From assembly GCA_009649675.1 (NCBI GenBank), contig WJPL01000003.1, positions 648,808 through 712,807 of the forward strand: a DNA stretch of 64,000 nt, read 5' to 3'. This document shows, piece by piece, positions 16,779-26,100 of this stretch. A program made the position numbers and the translations under genes. Each line of letters begins with the position of its first letter. The stretch's first letter is position 1. The stretch is from Alphaproteobacteria bacterium HT1-32 (GTDB lineage: Bacteria; Pseudomonadota; Alphaproteobacteria; Rhodospirillales; HT1-32). The notes beneath the pieces were generated by a model. The model was given only the letters and a program-made list of their open reading frames with translations. It ran no database searches and was not told the origin of the DNA.

Positions 16779-18533
16779 ATGAATCGAAAACAACGCAGAG
16801 CACTGGAGAAAAAAGGCGGTAGCCCCACCGCCCGGCAACCGGGACAGTTTACCCCCGGCAGCACCGGTGGAACCCTGTCACATCTGCTGGCCGGCACACC
16901 GTCAAACACAGGCCCGTCGATTGCCGAAGCCATGGCCCGGGGCTATGCGCTTTATCGTGAAGGGCGGCGTGGCGCTGCAGAAAAACTGTTCGACCAGATT
17001 CTTGCCCGGCAGCCGGAAAATGCAGAATCACTGCATATGAAAGGCGTCCTTCGGTATCTCGAAAATGACTTTAACAATGCCGTTCAGTTTATTGAAAAAG
17101 CCGAACAATTACAGATTAAAAAAGACCCGAACATTCCTAACAACCTTGGCCTTGCACTGGTTGGCATGAAGAATTTCCGGGAGGCAAGGCATGCCTTCGA
17201 CCGGGCCCTTTCCCTTGCACCGGACTTTGCCCAGGCCTGGCATAACAAGGCAGCCGCCCTGATCCCCGACGAACGGTATGAAGATGCCATCACGGCCCTC
17301 AAGAAAGCGGCCGGACTGCTGCCCGATCACCCGGAAACAGAAGCTGCCCTGGGCGATATCCTGCTCCGTCTGGGACAGCAACAGACCGCAGAGATCCATT
17401 TGCGCCGGGCGCTGGAACTGAAACCATCGCTGACAGAAGCACGGGCCAACCTTGCCGCCTGCCTGATCGAACAGATCCGGCTTGATGAGGCTGTTGGCGA
17501 GCTGGCAAAAATTATCGCAGCCGAACCTGCACATGCAAAAAGCTGGTTCATGCGCGGCACGGCCGAGGCTCTGGCAGGTCGTAAGGATGACTCGACCAAC
17601 GCCTTTCAGATGGCGCGCGAACTCCAGGTTCAGGAGTTTGAGCAAAGAGGGTTTCAGCGCGAGAAGGTCTATATTCAGCTTTCCCGCCGCTGCAATCTGC
17701 GCTGTACCATGTGCGGCCATCACATATGGGAATCAAATGAAGGCTTCATGACTATGGAGCTGTTCGAGCACGCGCTTGATGAATGCGCGGCAAACGGGCT
17801 GTTCGACATTGTGATCCTTGCGGCACAGGGTGAGCCTTTCCTGCATCCGAAGATCTTCGAATTCCTCGAATATGCTGTCGGTCGCGGCTTTCATGTCGGT
17901 ATCGTCTCAAACGGCACGCCCTTCACGGAAGAGCGTGCCGACCGGCTTGCCGGTACCGGTATCGATTTCATGCAGTTTTCCTTCGCCGGCTGGGACAAGG
18001 AGAGCTATGAGACGACCTATGTCGGCGGCAAGTTCGAACAGGTTACCCGGAATCTGCGTCACATCGCCGATGCACTGCAGAAGAAACGTTCCCGAACCCA
18101 GCTCACTGTCAAGGCCGTCACCTCCACTGACTCTTCAGACTTTGTCCGCAAGACACAGGAATTTCTCGATAGTCTTGGTGACTTTCGCGTACTTCCGGTC
18201 ACACCGAACAATTTCGGCGGGACCATGAAAATCGGCAAATATGATGAGGAAACGGAACTCTACAGCTATCGCGACGTGAAACATTCGTCGCTTTCAGTCT
18301 GCAAGATCCTGACCCAGTCCGTCGGTATCTATTTCGATGGCCGGGTCACCGCCTGTGGCTGTTACGACGCCAACGGGCAATTGGAGATCGGCAATATCAC
18401 GCAGGAAAGCCTGAAAGACATCATGCAGGGGAAGAAGTTCCGGCGCATCCTCAAGGCATTCGAGAAAGGCTCCGTCGGGCATATCCCGCTCTGCAACAAG
18501 TGCGATGACCCTTACGGCACGGCAAACTTCTGA
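16779..18533 (+). CDS. TPR-repeat / radical SAM / SPASM fusion protein
   Basis: The protein has 584 residues in three parts. Residues 1-45 are basic and low-complexity; a KQRRALEKK start is common in SEC-C/TPR proteins. Residues 46-285 hold about six TPR units. Residues 296-500 are a radical SAM domain with the cluster motif CNLRCTMC (C305, C309, C312), AAQGEPFLHPKI and VSNGTPF. The C-terminus is a SPASM-type auxiliary-cluster domain with CKILTQ, CGCYD and CNKC (C572, C575). SPASM enzymes usually modify peptides or proteins, and the TPR array could hold the substrate. It begins 13 bases after the transporter stop. The target is unknown. Confidence 0.85.
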   Translation: MNRKQRRALEKKGGSPTARQPGQFTPGSTGGTLSHLLAGTPSNTGPSIAEAMARGYALYREGRRGAAEKLFDQILARQPENAESLHMKGVLRYLENDFNNAVQFIEKAEQLQIKKDPNIPNNLGLALVGMKNFREARHAFDRALSLAPDFAQAWHNKAAALIPDERYEDAITALKKAAGLLPDHPETEAALGDILLRLGQQQTAEIHLRRALELKPSLTEARANLAACLIEQIRLDEAVGELAKIIAAEPAHAKSWFMRGTAEALAGRKDDSTNAFQMARELQVQEFEQRGFQREKVYIQLSRRCNLRCTMCGHHIWESNEGFMTMELFEHALDECAANGLFDIVILAAQGEPFLHPKIFEFLEYAVGRGFHVGIVSNGTPFTEERADRLAGTGIDFMQFSFAGWDKESYETTYVGGKFEQVTRNLRHIADALQKKRSRTQLTVKAVTSTDSSDFVRKTQEFLDSLGDFRVLPVTPNNFGGTMKIGKYDEETELYSYRDVKHSSLSVCKILTQSVGIYFDGRVTACGCYDANGQLEIGNITQESLKDIMQGKKFRRILKAFEKGSVGHIPLCNKCDDPYGTANF

Positions 18534-18619
18534 CGCGTGACACGGGCGGCAGCGAAGGAAATTATTTGGTTCTTCCCGGTAGTCTCCTGCCCCGATACCG
18601 CTATCAATGGAGATACTGA

Positions 18620-19228
18620 ATGTCAGATGGACTGAATCAGGAACTGCGTGCGAATACATTGCTGTTTGTCTCCTCCAAATTCATGACCGCTTCCGGGATT
18701 GCCGGACTGGACGCAGGCAGTGCCCCGTTCAACCTGCACAAGCATACAATCGACGGAAATGTCGTCGCCCGCCTCGCTCCCTGGAGCGCCAATGCCGGCG
18801 AATTGCCGCTGCTGGGCTACTGGGTGCCACAGGGCGGGTCCTGTCTGGTTCCCGTGGATCCGGGTGCCCGGATCTTCGTCTTCACGCCGGATTTCAGTGG
18901 TTGTCACATCCGTGTCGACCAGATCGATGCCGGAAGCTACCGTGTCTATCATGTCCAGGGCGGCGGAAATTATATGCAGACGGAATATCAAAAGGGTCCT
19001 CATGACCACGGCCTAGGACTCGCCGGACAGTTGGATTTCAAGGATTACGGAACGGCACAGTTGCCCCGTGCGTTCGCTTTCCTGAAATTCGAAAATACCG
19101 AGTGGAAAATTTACTATCAGAGCCAGAACGGTGTCGGACTCGGATTTGCGGAGGGCGTGTTACGCGCCATCGGGCAGCAGACTGTGCGCGGTGGCGGCAT
19201 CAAGAATGTGGCAAAGCTAAATGCCTGA
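18620..19228 (+). CDS. Hypothetical protein with CNF1/BLF1-like deamidase signature
   Basis: The protein has 202 residues, no signal peptide and no membrane segment. I do not recognise it by overall family. What stands out is FVFTPDFSGCHIRV with a following YHV: T89, S93-G94-C95 and H111. This matches the Thr/SGC/His layout of the CNF1/BLF1 glutamine deamidase fold, where BLF1 has Thr88, Cys94 and His106 in a protein of about 211 residues. The match is short, so function is inference only. A secretion context is absent. It follows the TPR/radical SAM gene by 86 bases on the same strand and could be its partner. Confidence 0.6.
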   Translation: MSDGLNQELRANTLLFVSSKFMTASGIAGLDAGSAPFNLHKHTIDGNVVARLAPWSANAGELPLLGYWVPQGGSCLVPVDPGARIFVFTPDFSGCHIRVDQIDAGSYRVYHVQGGGNYMQTEYQKGPHDHGLGLAGQLDFKDYGTAQLPRAFAFLKFENTEWKIYYQSQNGVGLGFAEGVLRAIGQQTVRGGGIKNVAKLNA

Positions 19229-19765
19229 ACTGTCAGGTCCGGCATTGATCAGGGCGTCGATCTCTGCCTGGGTATTCGGCGGCGCCGCACCGTTGATAAT
19301 CGACGCAATCTTCTCAAGCAGTCGCTTGATCAGGGTCAGTCGCTCATTGACCAGCAGGCGCAGATGCTCTGGCGGAAGGTCAGCCGGTGCGGCACTGATA
19401 TCCTCGATGGCCTCAAGGATATATTTATCGACCCGCGCGACCAGTTGTTCAAACGGACCGATGACGATTTTCGGTGCGTTTTCATAGGCCCAGACAGCCA
19501 GTTGCCGGTCAGAGAAATTGCTGTCGTTAAAATGGTCGCAATAGCTCTTAGGCTGCCAGTCTCTGGCATCCTCAAGGATTTCAGGCATGTCCGGTGCCAT
19601 TTCCAGCAACATGACCACCTCGTTAAAATGATTGAGGTAATCTGTCGCCAGCAACGACGTCCGGTTGATGTTCTTCCCTTCCACCAGACGCCGGTAGGTT
19701 CTGGTAAAGCGGAAGTCCCCGGGTTTCATGAGGAGACCATAGAATGAGGCAGCATTCCCCGCCAT
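19217..19765 (-). CDS. Hypothetical protein
   Basis: The protein has 182 residues, is mostly helical and acidic, and has no signal peptide. Only one region is distinctive: FYGLLMKPGDFRFTRTYRRLVEGKNINRTSLLATDYLNHFNEVVMLLEM is split here as an N-terminal helical block, followed by WQPKSYCDHFNDSNF. I do not recognise the family. It converges on the preceding gene with a 12-base overlap of stops. The in-frame sequence upstream of the ATG (TKTHIRRFHDAVRDERFST) looks protein-like but has no start codon before a TAA stop. The true start may therefore be non-standard. Confidence 0.55.
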   Translation of the reverse strand: MAGNAASFYGLLMKPGDFRFTRTYRRLVEGKNINRTSLLATDYLNHFNEVVMLLEMAPDMPEILEDARDWQPKSYCDHFNDSNFSDRQLAVWAYENAPKIVIGPFEQLVARVDKYILEAIEDISAAPADLPPEHLRLLVNERLTLIKRLLEKIASIINGAAPPNTQAEIDALINAGPDSSGI

Positions 19766-19890
19766 TGTGGAAAACCGTTCATCACGAACCGCATCATGGA
19801 AACGTCTGATATGAGTCTTTGTTCTGGCTGCAGCGATAGATTAGGTTCTTCTCAAAGGATATAATGACCGTACAAAAGGGAGGTTACCGA

Positions 19891-21054
19891 ATGAAAATTA
19901 CCAGCGTAAAGCCACTGCATATTGGCCAGTTCATGTTCGTCCGCATCGATACCGACGCAGGTATCCATGGTGTTGGCGAGGCCGGGGCCTGGGGACAGAC
20001 AGAAGCATCAGGCGCCGCAATCGCCCGCTTTGCCGAATATCTTGTTGGCAAGGACCCGCGCGCTATCGAGCATCACTGGAACGTCATGCATCGTTTCAGC
20101 TATTTTCAGGGACTGGCCATCAATGCCGGCATTTCGGCAATCGACATTGCCCTCTGGGACATCAAGGGCAAGGCGCTGAATGCGCCGGTTTACGAGCTGC
20201 TTGGCGGACCAACCCGCGACAAGGTCCGGGTTTATGGCCATGTCTATGGTGAAACCATTGATGACGTGCTGTCCGAATGTGTCCGCAGAAAAGAGGCCGG
20301 TTTCACGGCACTTGGTCACCTCAATCCGTTTCTCGATGAAAAAGAAGACGCGACTTATTTCAAATCACATATCACCAAGATGCGGGACGCCATCGACAAT
20401 GTCCGGCGGATGCGCGAAGCGGTCGGTGATGATGTGGATCTCTGCATCGAACTGCATCGCCGCCTGACCCCGGCTGAAGCCGTCGTCTTTGCCCGCGGTG
20501 TCGAGGAATTCACGCCGATGTTTCTCGAAGACCCGATCCGTCCGGAAGGCCCTGACGGAATGGTCCGGGTGGCTGACAAAATTCATATTCCCATTGCCAC
20601 AGGTGAACGTTTCTCGACGATCTATGAATTCCAGGCGCTGATCGCCAGGGGTGGTGTTGAATATGCCCGCGTTGATCTCTGCCTCTGCGGCGGCATCACC
20701 GGTGCCCGCAAGGTTGCGGCACTTGCCGAAGCCTTCCATGTGCAGGTTATCCCGCATAATCCGCTGTCACCGATTGGCCTTGCTGCCTGTCTGCAACTCG
20801 ATGCATCAATTCCGAATTTCGCCATCCAGGAATATGCAACCGGGTTTGAGGCCGGCATCATGAAGTCAGGGGACACCCATCTCGGGGCCGACATTGTCGA
20901 TGATCTGCCGGTGCCGGAGAATGGTTTCGTTTCCATTCCGGACCGTCCGGGAATTGGCATTGATCTGGTGGAAGACGCAGAAACCCGTCGTCCTCCCTAC
21001 GTGAAGCCTATCGTGATGCGGCCGCATCGCGACGGCTTTGTTGTCGATCAGTAA
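19891..21054 (+). CDS. Mandelate racemase/muconate lactonizing (enolase) superfamily protein, sugar-acid dehydratase-like
   Basis: The protein has 387 residues. An enolase N-terminal cap (KITSVKPLHIGQFMFVRI) is followed by a TIM barrel. The metal ligands are visible as acidic residues at CIELHRR, MFLEDPIRPEG and ATGERFST. A catalytic His is in VQVIPHNPLSPIGLAACLQLD. This layout resembles galactonate/gluconate dehydratases, which convert aldonates to 2-keto-3-deoxy acids. The exact sugar acid is not assignable. The ATG at 19891 follows AAAGGGAGG at ideal spacing and is preferred to an ATG nine codons upstream. No sugar-acid transporter or aldolase gene is adjacent. Confidence 0.87.
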   Translation: MKITSVKPLHIGQFMFVRIDTDAGIHGVGEAGAWGQTEASGAAIARFAEYLVGKDPRAIEHHWNVMHRFSYFQGLAINAGISAIDIALWDIKGKALNAPVYELLGGPTRDKVRVYGHVYGETIDDVLSECVRRKEAGFTALGHLNPFLDEKEDATYFKSHITKMRDAIDNVRRMREAVGDDVDLCIELHRRLTPAEAVVFARGVEEFTPMFLEDPIRPEGPDGMVRVADKIHIPIATGERFSTIYEFQALIARGGVEYARVDLCLCGGITGARKVAALAEAFHVQVIPHNPLSPIGLAACLQLDASIPNFAIQEYATGFEAGIMKSGDTHLGADIVDDLPVPENGFVSIPDRPGIGIDLVEDAETRRPPYVKPIVMRPHRDGFVVDQ

Positions 21055-21114
21055 GCAACACTGAACAGCCGCTCCTCATTCCGGGGGGCGGCGTTCATCT
21101 CACCCCGGAGATAT

Positions 21115-22077
21115 CTACATCCAGGTTCCGGCCGTCATATAGACGCGACCGCCGGTCCCGATCTTGAAGCGGGCAATTCCCGGCTCGCGCCAGGTATCAA
21201 TTCCCCCCATATCAAGACTGGTAAAACCGTCTTCTGACAGCTTCAGCATCCCGCGCCACAGAGCCAGATTCTGTGAATTAACCGCCCTGCCGGCTTTCGC
21301 GGTCCAGCCCATATAATAAGTTGCTGTCTGGCCATGCCCCAGAAACAGGGCCCCGGACAGAACATCACTCCCCCGGGAGACTGTGACCGCCAGCAGGTCA
21401 CGCTGGCGACGGACCAGCTGATGGAACGCCGTTGCAGTGGCCCCGGACGGACCGGAGAACCGGCGCTTGCGGCGCATCGCATCATAATGACGGACCGCCT
21501 TTTCAACGGCCTTTCCACCACGCGCAAACTTCACCTTCAGCCCGGATTTCTCAGCCTGGGACAGGGCGTTCCGCCACTTCCCGTCCAGTCCGGCCCGCAT
21601 CTGAACCGTTGATGCCGTCAGGTCGACCAGAACCGTCGGGTATCCGGTGACGACCTGTCGCACACCCAGTTGCCGCAGCAGACTTTGAGCCTCCGGAGTA
21701 TCCGGCAACTCCGGCATCCAGCGGGGAAACTGCACAAAGCCCCGCCGCCACTGCTGCCTGACCAGCGAGAGTGCAGCCTGTTTCTCATCCTCACTGGTCT
21801 CCGGCAGAAATACCGGGCCGCGCAGAATTTCCGGGATGGCAATACAGCCAAAAAATTTATGGATAAAAACCTGCACCAGACCAACCGGGGCCTCACCGGA
21901 CATGATCAGCCCCCGCGTCACGGACCGGCCAGCCGCCAGCCGGACAGCCTCGCCATATGTCCAGCTCTGCTCCAGAACACTGTCCGGGATGGCATCGAAC
22001 AGACGTTCCCATGCCGCCTGCCCGATGGCATCGAGTTCAAGCCTGACGGAGGCAGGATGGACAGCACCGCCACTCAT
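21115..22077 (-). CDS. GNAT family protein, FemAB/BioF2-like acyltransferase
   Basis: The protein has 320 residues. It resembles the Acetyltransf_6/FemAB tandem GNAT group. Recognisable parts are SWTYGEAVRLAAGRSVTRGLIM, VGLVQVFIHKFFG, and a second domain with LLAVTVSRGSDVLSGALFLGHGQTATYYMGWTAKAGRAVNSQNLALWRGM split across the core strands. The ending DMGGIDTWREPGIARFKIGTGG is typical. Members add amino acids to peptidoglycan or acylate exopolysaccharide components; the substrate here is unknown. It is divergent from a small ORF at 22,095. Confidence 0.75.
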   Translation of the reverse strand: MSGGAVHPASVRLELDAIGQAAWERLFDAIPDSVLEQSWTYGEAVRLAAGRSVTRGLIMSGEAPVGLVQVFIHKFFGCIAIPEILRGPVFLPETSEDEKQAALSLVRQQWRRGFVQFPRWMPELPDTPEAQSLLRQLGVRQVVTGYPTVLVDLTASTVQMRAGLDGKWRNALSQAEKSGLKVKFARGGKAVEKAVRHYDAMRRKRRFSGPSGATATAFHQLVRRQRDLLAVTVSRGSDVLSGALFLGHGQTATYYMGWTAKAGRAVNSQNLALWRGMLKLSEDGFTSLDMGGIDTWREPGIARFKIGTGGRVYMTAGTWM

Positions 22078-22094
22078 GCGATACTGCTCCCGAC

Positions 22095-22292
22095 ATGTCG
22101 CGCAAACAGACCAAAGCCATCAATGGGGTCATCGCCCCCGGCCCCAGATTCACCCGTTGGGCGCTCTGGTATTTCACACTGCATGTGGCGATTCCCGTGA
22201 TGTCCGTCGCCAGCCTGCTGGATATCGGTCTCTGGTATCTCTCCCGCTCCGCAGGAACGGGATGTTACGCCCTGCTTTGTTTTTTCCTGTAG
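22095..22292 (+). CDS. Small hypothetical membrane protein
   Basis: The 65-residue ORF has a basic N-terminus (MSRKQTKAI) and two hydrophobic stretches around FTLHVAIPVMSVASLLDIGLW and CYALLCFFL. It fills an otherwise empty 218-base gap between divergent and convergent neighbours. No ribosome site is obvious upstream of the ATG. It could be a genuine inner-membrane peptide or a chance ORF. Confidence 0.35.
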   Translation: MSRKQTKAINGVIAPGPRFTRWALWYFTLHVAIPVMSVASLLDIGLWYLSRSAGTGCYALLCFFL

Positions 22293-22295
22293 CGG

Positions 22296-22889
22296 TCAAC
22301 GCAGGCCGTCTTCACCAATAATATCCTCAACCTCAAGGCCCCCAACTCTCGGATGCGGGCGACCACCTGTGGTCATGGCCAGCCAGAATACGATTTCATC
22401 CGGTTTCGGGCCATCCGGCACCCCGACCTCAATCGCATCGAAATGACTGCGGACATAGCAGGCATCCTTATGATGCAGCGGAATATCAATCCGTACACCG
22501 GCGCCACCCATTTTGACCGACGACGGCACCAGCGACTTGGCGCTCCCCAGCAATTCACGCATGCCGTAGCCACCCGGCACATGCCAGAGCGCACAATGCT
22601 CCAGCTCACCGTTCACGCCAACAACCGCGGCCTTGCCATAGCTTTCAATGGCCGAGACATCACCGCCGAGAGCACTGACCAGCCGTTCCGACATTTCAAG
22701 GCCGAGCGGGTTCAGTGCCCCCATCATGCCCGTTATGTCCTCGACATACTCACCTGCGAACGGGTTCGCCAGAACCGCGCCTATGGCACCCTTGAGGATC
22801 GGGTCATCCCGTTCCGGACCCCCGTCATGGTTGATTTCCTCAACCGTCAGCAGAATTTTTCGGACATTGATCAGGTCACTGGACGTCAT
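22296..22889 (-). CDS. Amino acid synthesis family protein (DUF1185/PF06684)
   Basis: The protein has 197 residues. It carries the family core VRKILLTVEEINHDGG, AIGAVLANPFAGEYVEDI, YGKAAVVGVNGELEHCALWHVPGGYGMRE and HYKDACYVRSHFDA-like text (here HHKDACYVRSHFDA). The family is named from a loose link to amino acid synthesis; structure relates it to a peptidase-like fold, and no reaction is firmly assigned. The ATG at 22889 has an upstream GGAA; a start 20 codons upstream is possible. It is divergent from the RND permease, with two palindromes in the shared gap. Confidence 0.8.
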   Translation of the reverse strand: MTSSDLINVRKILLTVEEINHDGGPERDDPILKGAIGAVLANPFAGEYVEDITGMMGALNPLGLEMSERLVSALGGDVSAIESYGKAAVVGVNGELEHCALWHVPGGYGMRELLGSAKSLVPSSVKMGGAGVRIDIPLHHKDACYVRSHFDAIEVGVPDGPKPDEIVFWLAMTTGGRPHPRVGGLEVEDIIGEDGLR

Positions 22890-22935
22890 GCAGGGGTTCC
22901 TTCCAAAATTGCCTAAAAAATATGCCACAATTATG

Positions 22936-22948
22936 TGTTCACTGAACA
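22936..22948. promoter_or_regulatory. Palindromic candidate operator (TGTTCA-C-TGAACA)
   Basis: A perfect 6+1+6 inverted repeat, TGTTCACTGAACA, lies 47 bases upstream of the DUF1185 start and 154 bases upstream of the RND start. It looks like a dimeric regulator site. No regulator gene is adjacent. Confidence 0.4.
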
Positions 22949-22972
22949 TGATATTTATTTAGAACTTTGCCC

Positions 22973-22989
22973 CAAATGTACTACATTTG
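22973..22989. promoter_or_regulatory. Palindromic candidate operator (CAAATGTA-C-TACATTTG)
   Basis: This is a perfect 8+1+8 inverted repeat of 17 bases. AT-rich palindromes of this size are typical of TetR/AcrR-type repressors of RND pumps. It lies 113 bases upstream of the RND permease start. Confidence 0.5.
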
Positions 22990-23101
22990 AGACGATGTCC
23001 CGGTTCAGGAGCGTTGGAACCTGCCCGGAGGCAGCATTTCGCCATGATTGTGACATAAAACGCTGCACGATCTGCGCGATCCGGGGAGGTAAACCGCTGC
23101 C

Positions 23102-26100
23102 ATGAACATTATCCGTCTGGCTATCAAGCAACCCACGGCGATGGTTGCCATTGTCGCCATGATTGTCCTGTTCGGCTTTGTCGCTCTCAGGACCATTCCG
23201 ATCCAGCTGACCCCGGATGTCCAGCAGCCTGTCCTTCAGGTCACGGTCAACTGGCCAGGCGCTGCCCCTGCTGATGTCGAGAACGAGGTCACGTCCCGTC
23301 TTGAAGAAGAACTGGGTGGCCTTGAGGGCCTGACGGATATGGAAAGCCAGTCACAGCAGGGGCGCTCCCGCGTGACACTGGTGTTCTCTGTTACACAGGA
23401 CATGGATAAGGCCTTTGTGCTGGTATCCAACCGTCTGATCGGCATTTCCGGCCTGCCTGCCGAGGCAGATCCGCCCTCAATCCGGACATCGGGGTCAGAG
23501 GACAATCCGATTGCCCGCATCGCCATTCAGCAACTCCCCGGTAACACACAGAATATCGAGAATTACGGCGACTTTATCGAAGATGTCATCATGGACCGGT
23601 TGCAGCGCATTCAGGGCGTCAGCCAGGTCTATCCCTGGGGCGGGACCGAACGCGAACTGCGGATTATAATCGATCCGGAAGCCATGGCGCGTTTCGGACT
23701 GACCGTGCCAAACGTCCTGAATGCCCTGCGCGGTGCCAACGCGTCGGTTTCCGCCGGATCCGTGGACGAAGGCAAACGCCGCTATATCGTTCGGACGGAA
23801 TCAGAGACAACAACGGTCGAGCGGGTCAATCAGGTTGTTCTTCGGACCCAGCAGGACCGGAATCTCGGCGGGCTGAGCCGGGTGACGGTCGCCGATATCG
23901 GAAAAGTCGAATTCTCCTACAAGGAATCGACGAGCCAGCGTCGCTATCTCGGCAATGAAACTGTCGCCATCAACGTTGTGCGCGAACGTGGCGCCAATGT
24001 CATCGAGACCATGCGCGAGGTCCGTGCTGCCGTCGCCGAAATGAATGCCGGTATTGCAAAGCGGACCGGTCTCGAAATGACCATGATCTATGACGACACT
24101 ACCTACATCGATCAGGCCATTGAACTCGTCACCGGCAATATCTGGCTTGGCGGTGCGCTGGCCGCGATGGTTTTGATGACCTTCCTGCGCTCCATAAGGG
24201 CGACACTGGTTGTCAGCCTGGCCATTCCGGTTTCCGTCATCGGCACGTTCGTCGCAATGTCAGCACTTGGCCTTTCCATCAATGTGATTTCACTCGCCGG
24301 GATTGCCTTTGCCGTGGGGATGGTTGTCGACGCAGCCATCGTCGTGCTTGAGAATATCTACCGGCACCGGCAGGAAGGCAAAAGCGCCCCCGAGGCCGCC
24401 TATATCGGTGCCAAACAGGTCTGGGGAGCCGTCTTCGCATCGGCGCTGACAACCGTTGTCGTCTTCATTCCTATCCTGCTGCTGGAGCTTACTGCCGGTC
24501 AGCTGTTCCGTGATATCGCCGTTGCGATTTCCGTATCGGTGCTGCTGTCACTGCTGGTTGCCATTACGGTCATTCCCGCCCTGTCCAGCCGCCTGCTGGC
24601 GAATTCCGGCAGCCTGTCCGGCAAACGGCTGAACCTGCCGGGCATTGATCATTTTGCCCGCTTTTTCGTTGCCTCGCTCAACCGCTATACAGGCTTTGTT
24701 TCCCGCCAGAAGCTGGCAGCCATCGCTGTTGTCACGGTCGTCGTCATAGGTGCCGGCAGCGCCACCTATATCTTCCTGCCACAGCTGGATTACCTGCCGG
24801 ACGGCAACCGCAACTTCGTGATCGGTCGTGTCCAGCCACCGCCCGGCTATAACCTTGATGCCTCCACACGGGTCGCGGAAGAAATCGAGAAGTCGGTAAA
24901 ATCGCTCTGGGCATCTGAAACCGGTCCGGCCTCCGAACCCGGCAGCCCGCCGAAAATCGAACATTTCTTTGTCGTCTCGTTCCGGGATCAGACTTTCGTT
25001 GGTGCAACCGCTGTCGAAGGCAATCGTGTCGGTGAACTTATTCCACTGCTTCGCCAGCCCGTATTCCGGGAGCCGGGCAGCCGCGGATTCATCACGCAGG
25101 CGTCTCTCTTCGGCCGGGGCATTGGCGGATCACGTTCGATCGAACTGGATATCACCGGCGAGAATCTCGAAGAACTCATCGCCTATGGACAGCGTGCCGA
25201 TGAACTGATTGCGAAAATTCTGCCGCGTAAAGACGGTACACAGGTGCGCCCGCTTCCCGGCCTTGAACTGGGGGCCCCGGAAATCCGGGTCATTCCCAAC
25301 CTTACCCGTGTCTCCGAAGCCGATATGACCGCGCGCGACCTGGCCACTACTGTCGATGCCTTCAATGACGGGGTCCGGATTACCGAAATCACCATTGGAG
25401 GCCGGCGCATGGACCTCATGCTGCAGGGGCCGGTGTCCAATGTTACCCAGACTCAGGGCATCAGTAATCTGCCTGTCGTCACCCCCTCCGGCGATATCGT
25501 CCCCGTCAGTTCGCTGGCAGAAGTCAGCATGACCGCCGGGCCAACCGAAATCCGCCATAAGGACCGGGCACGGGCAATCACCCTGCAAATTCGTCCCGAC
25601 AACAAGATACCCCTGGAAACCGCCGTCGAGATGATCCGCACGGAAGTCATCGACAAGATGCGTGCCGAAGGTCTGCCGGACGACGTCAAGCTCCAGCTCT
25701 CCGGTGCGGCTGATGATCTGTCGGCAACCTGGCAGGCCCTGCAATACAGCCTCCTTGTCGCCATCATCATTGTTTATCTGGTAATCGCGATTCTGTTCGA
25801 AAGCTTCGTCTATCCGCTGATCATCATGCTGTCTGTTCCGCTGGCAACAGCCGGTGGCATCGGCGGGCTGGCTTTGCTGAACATCGGGGGTTATCAGGCA
25901 CTCGACATGCTGACCATGCTGGGGTTTGTGATTCTGATCGGTATCGTGGTGAACAATGCCATTCTGCTGGTCGACCACAGCCTGTATCTGTTCCGGGAAA
26001 CCGGGCTGAAAGCGGCCGATGCCATCTGTATGGCAACCCGCCAGCGGGTACGGCCAATCTTCATGTCCTCGCTGACCAGTATCTTCGGTCTGCTGCCGCT

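Noticed and set aside
21055-21114. A terminator hairpin after the enolase-superfamily gene
   Set aside because: The GC-rich arms (GCCGCTCC and GGGGCGGCG) pair only loosely and no T-run follows, so I did not call it.
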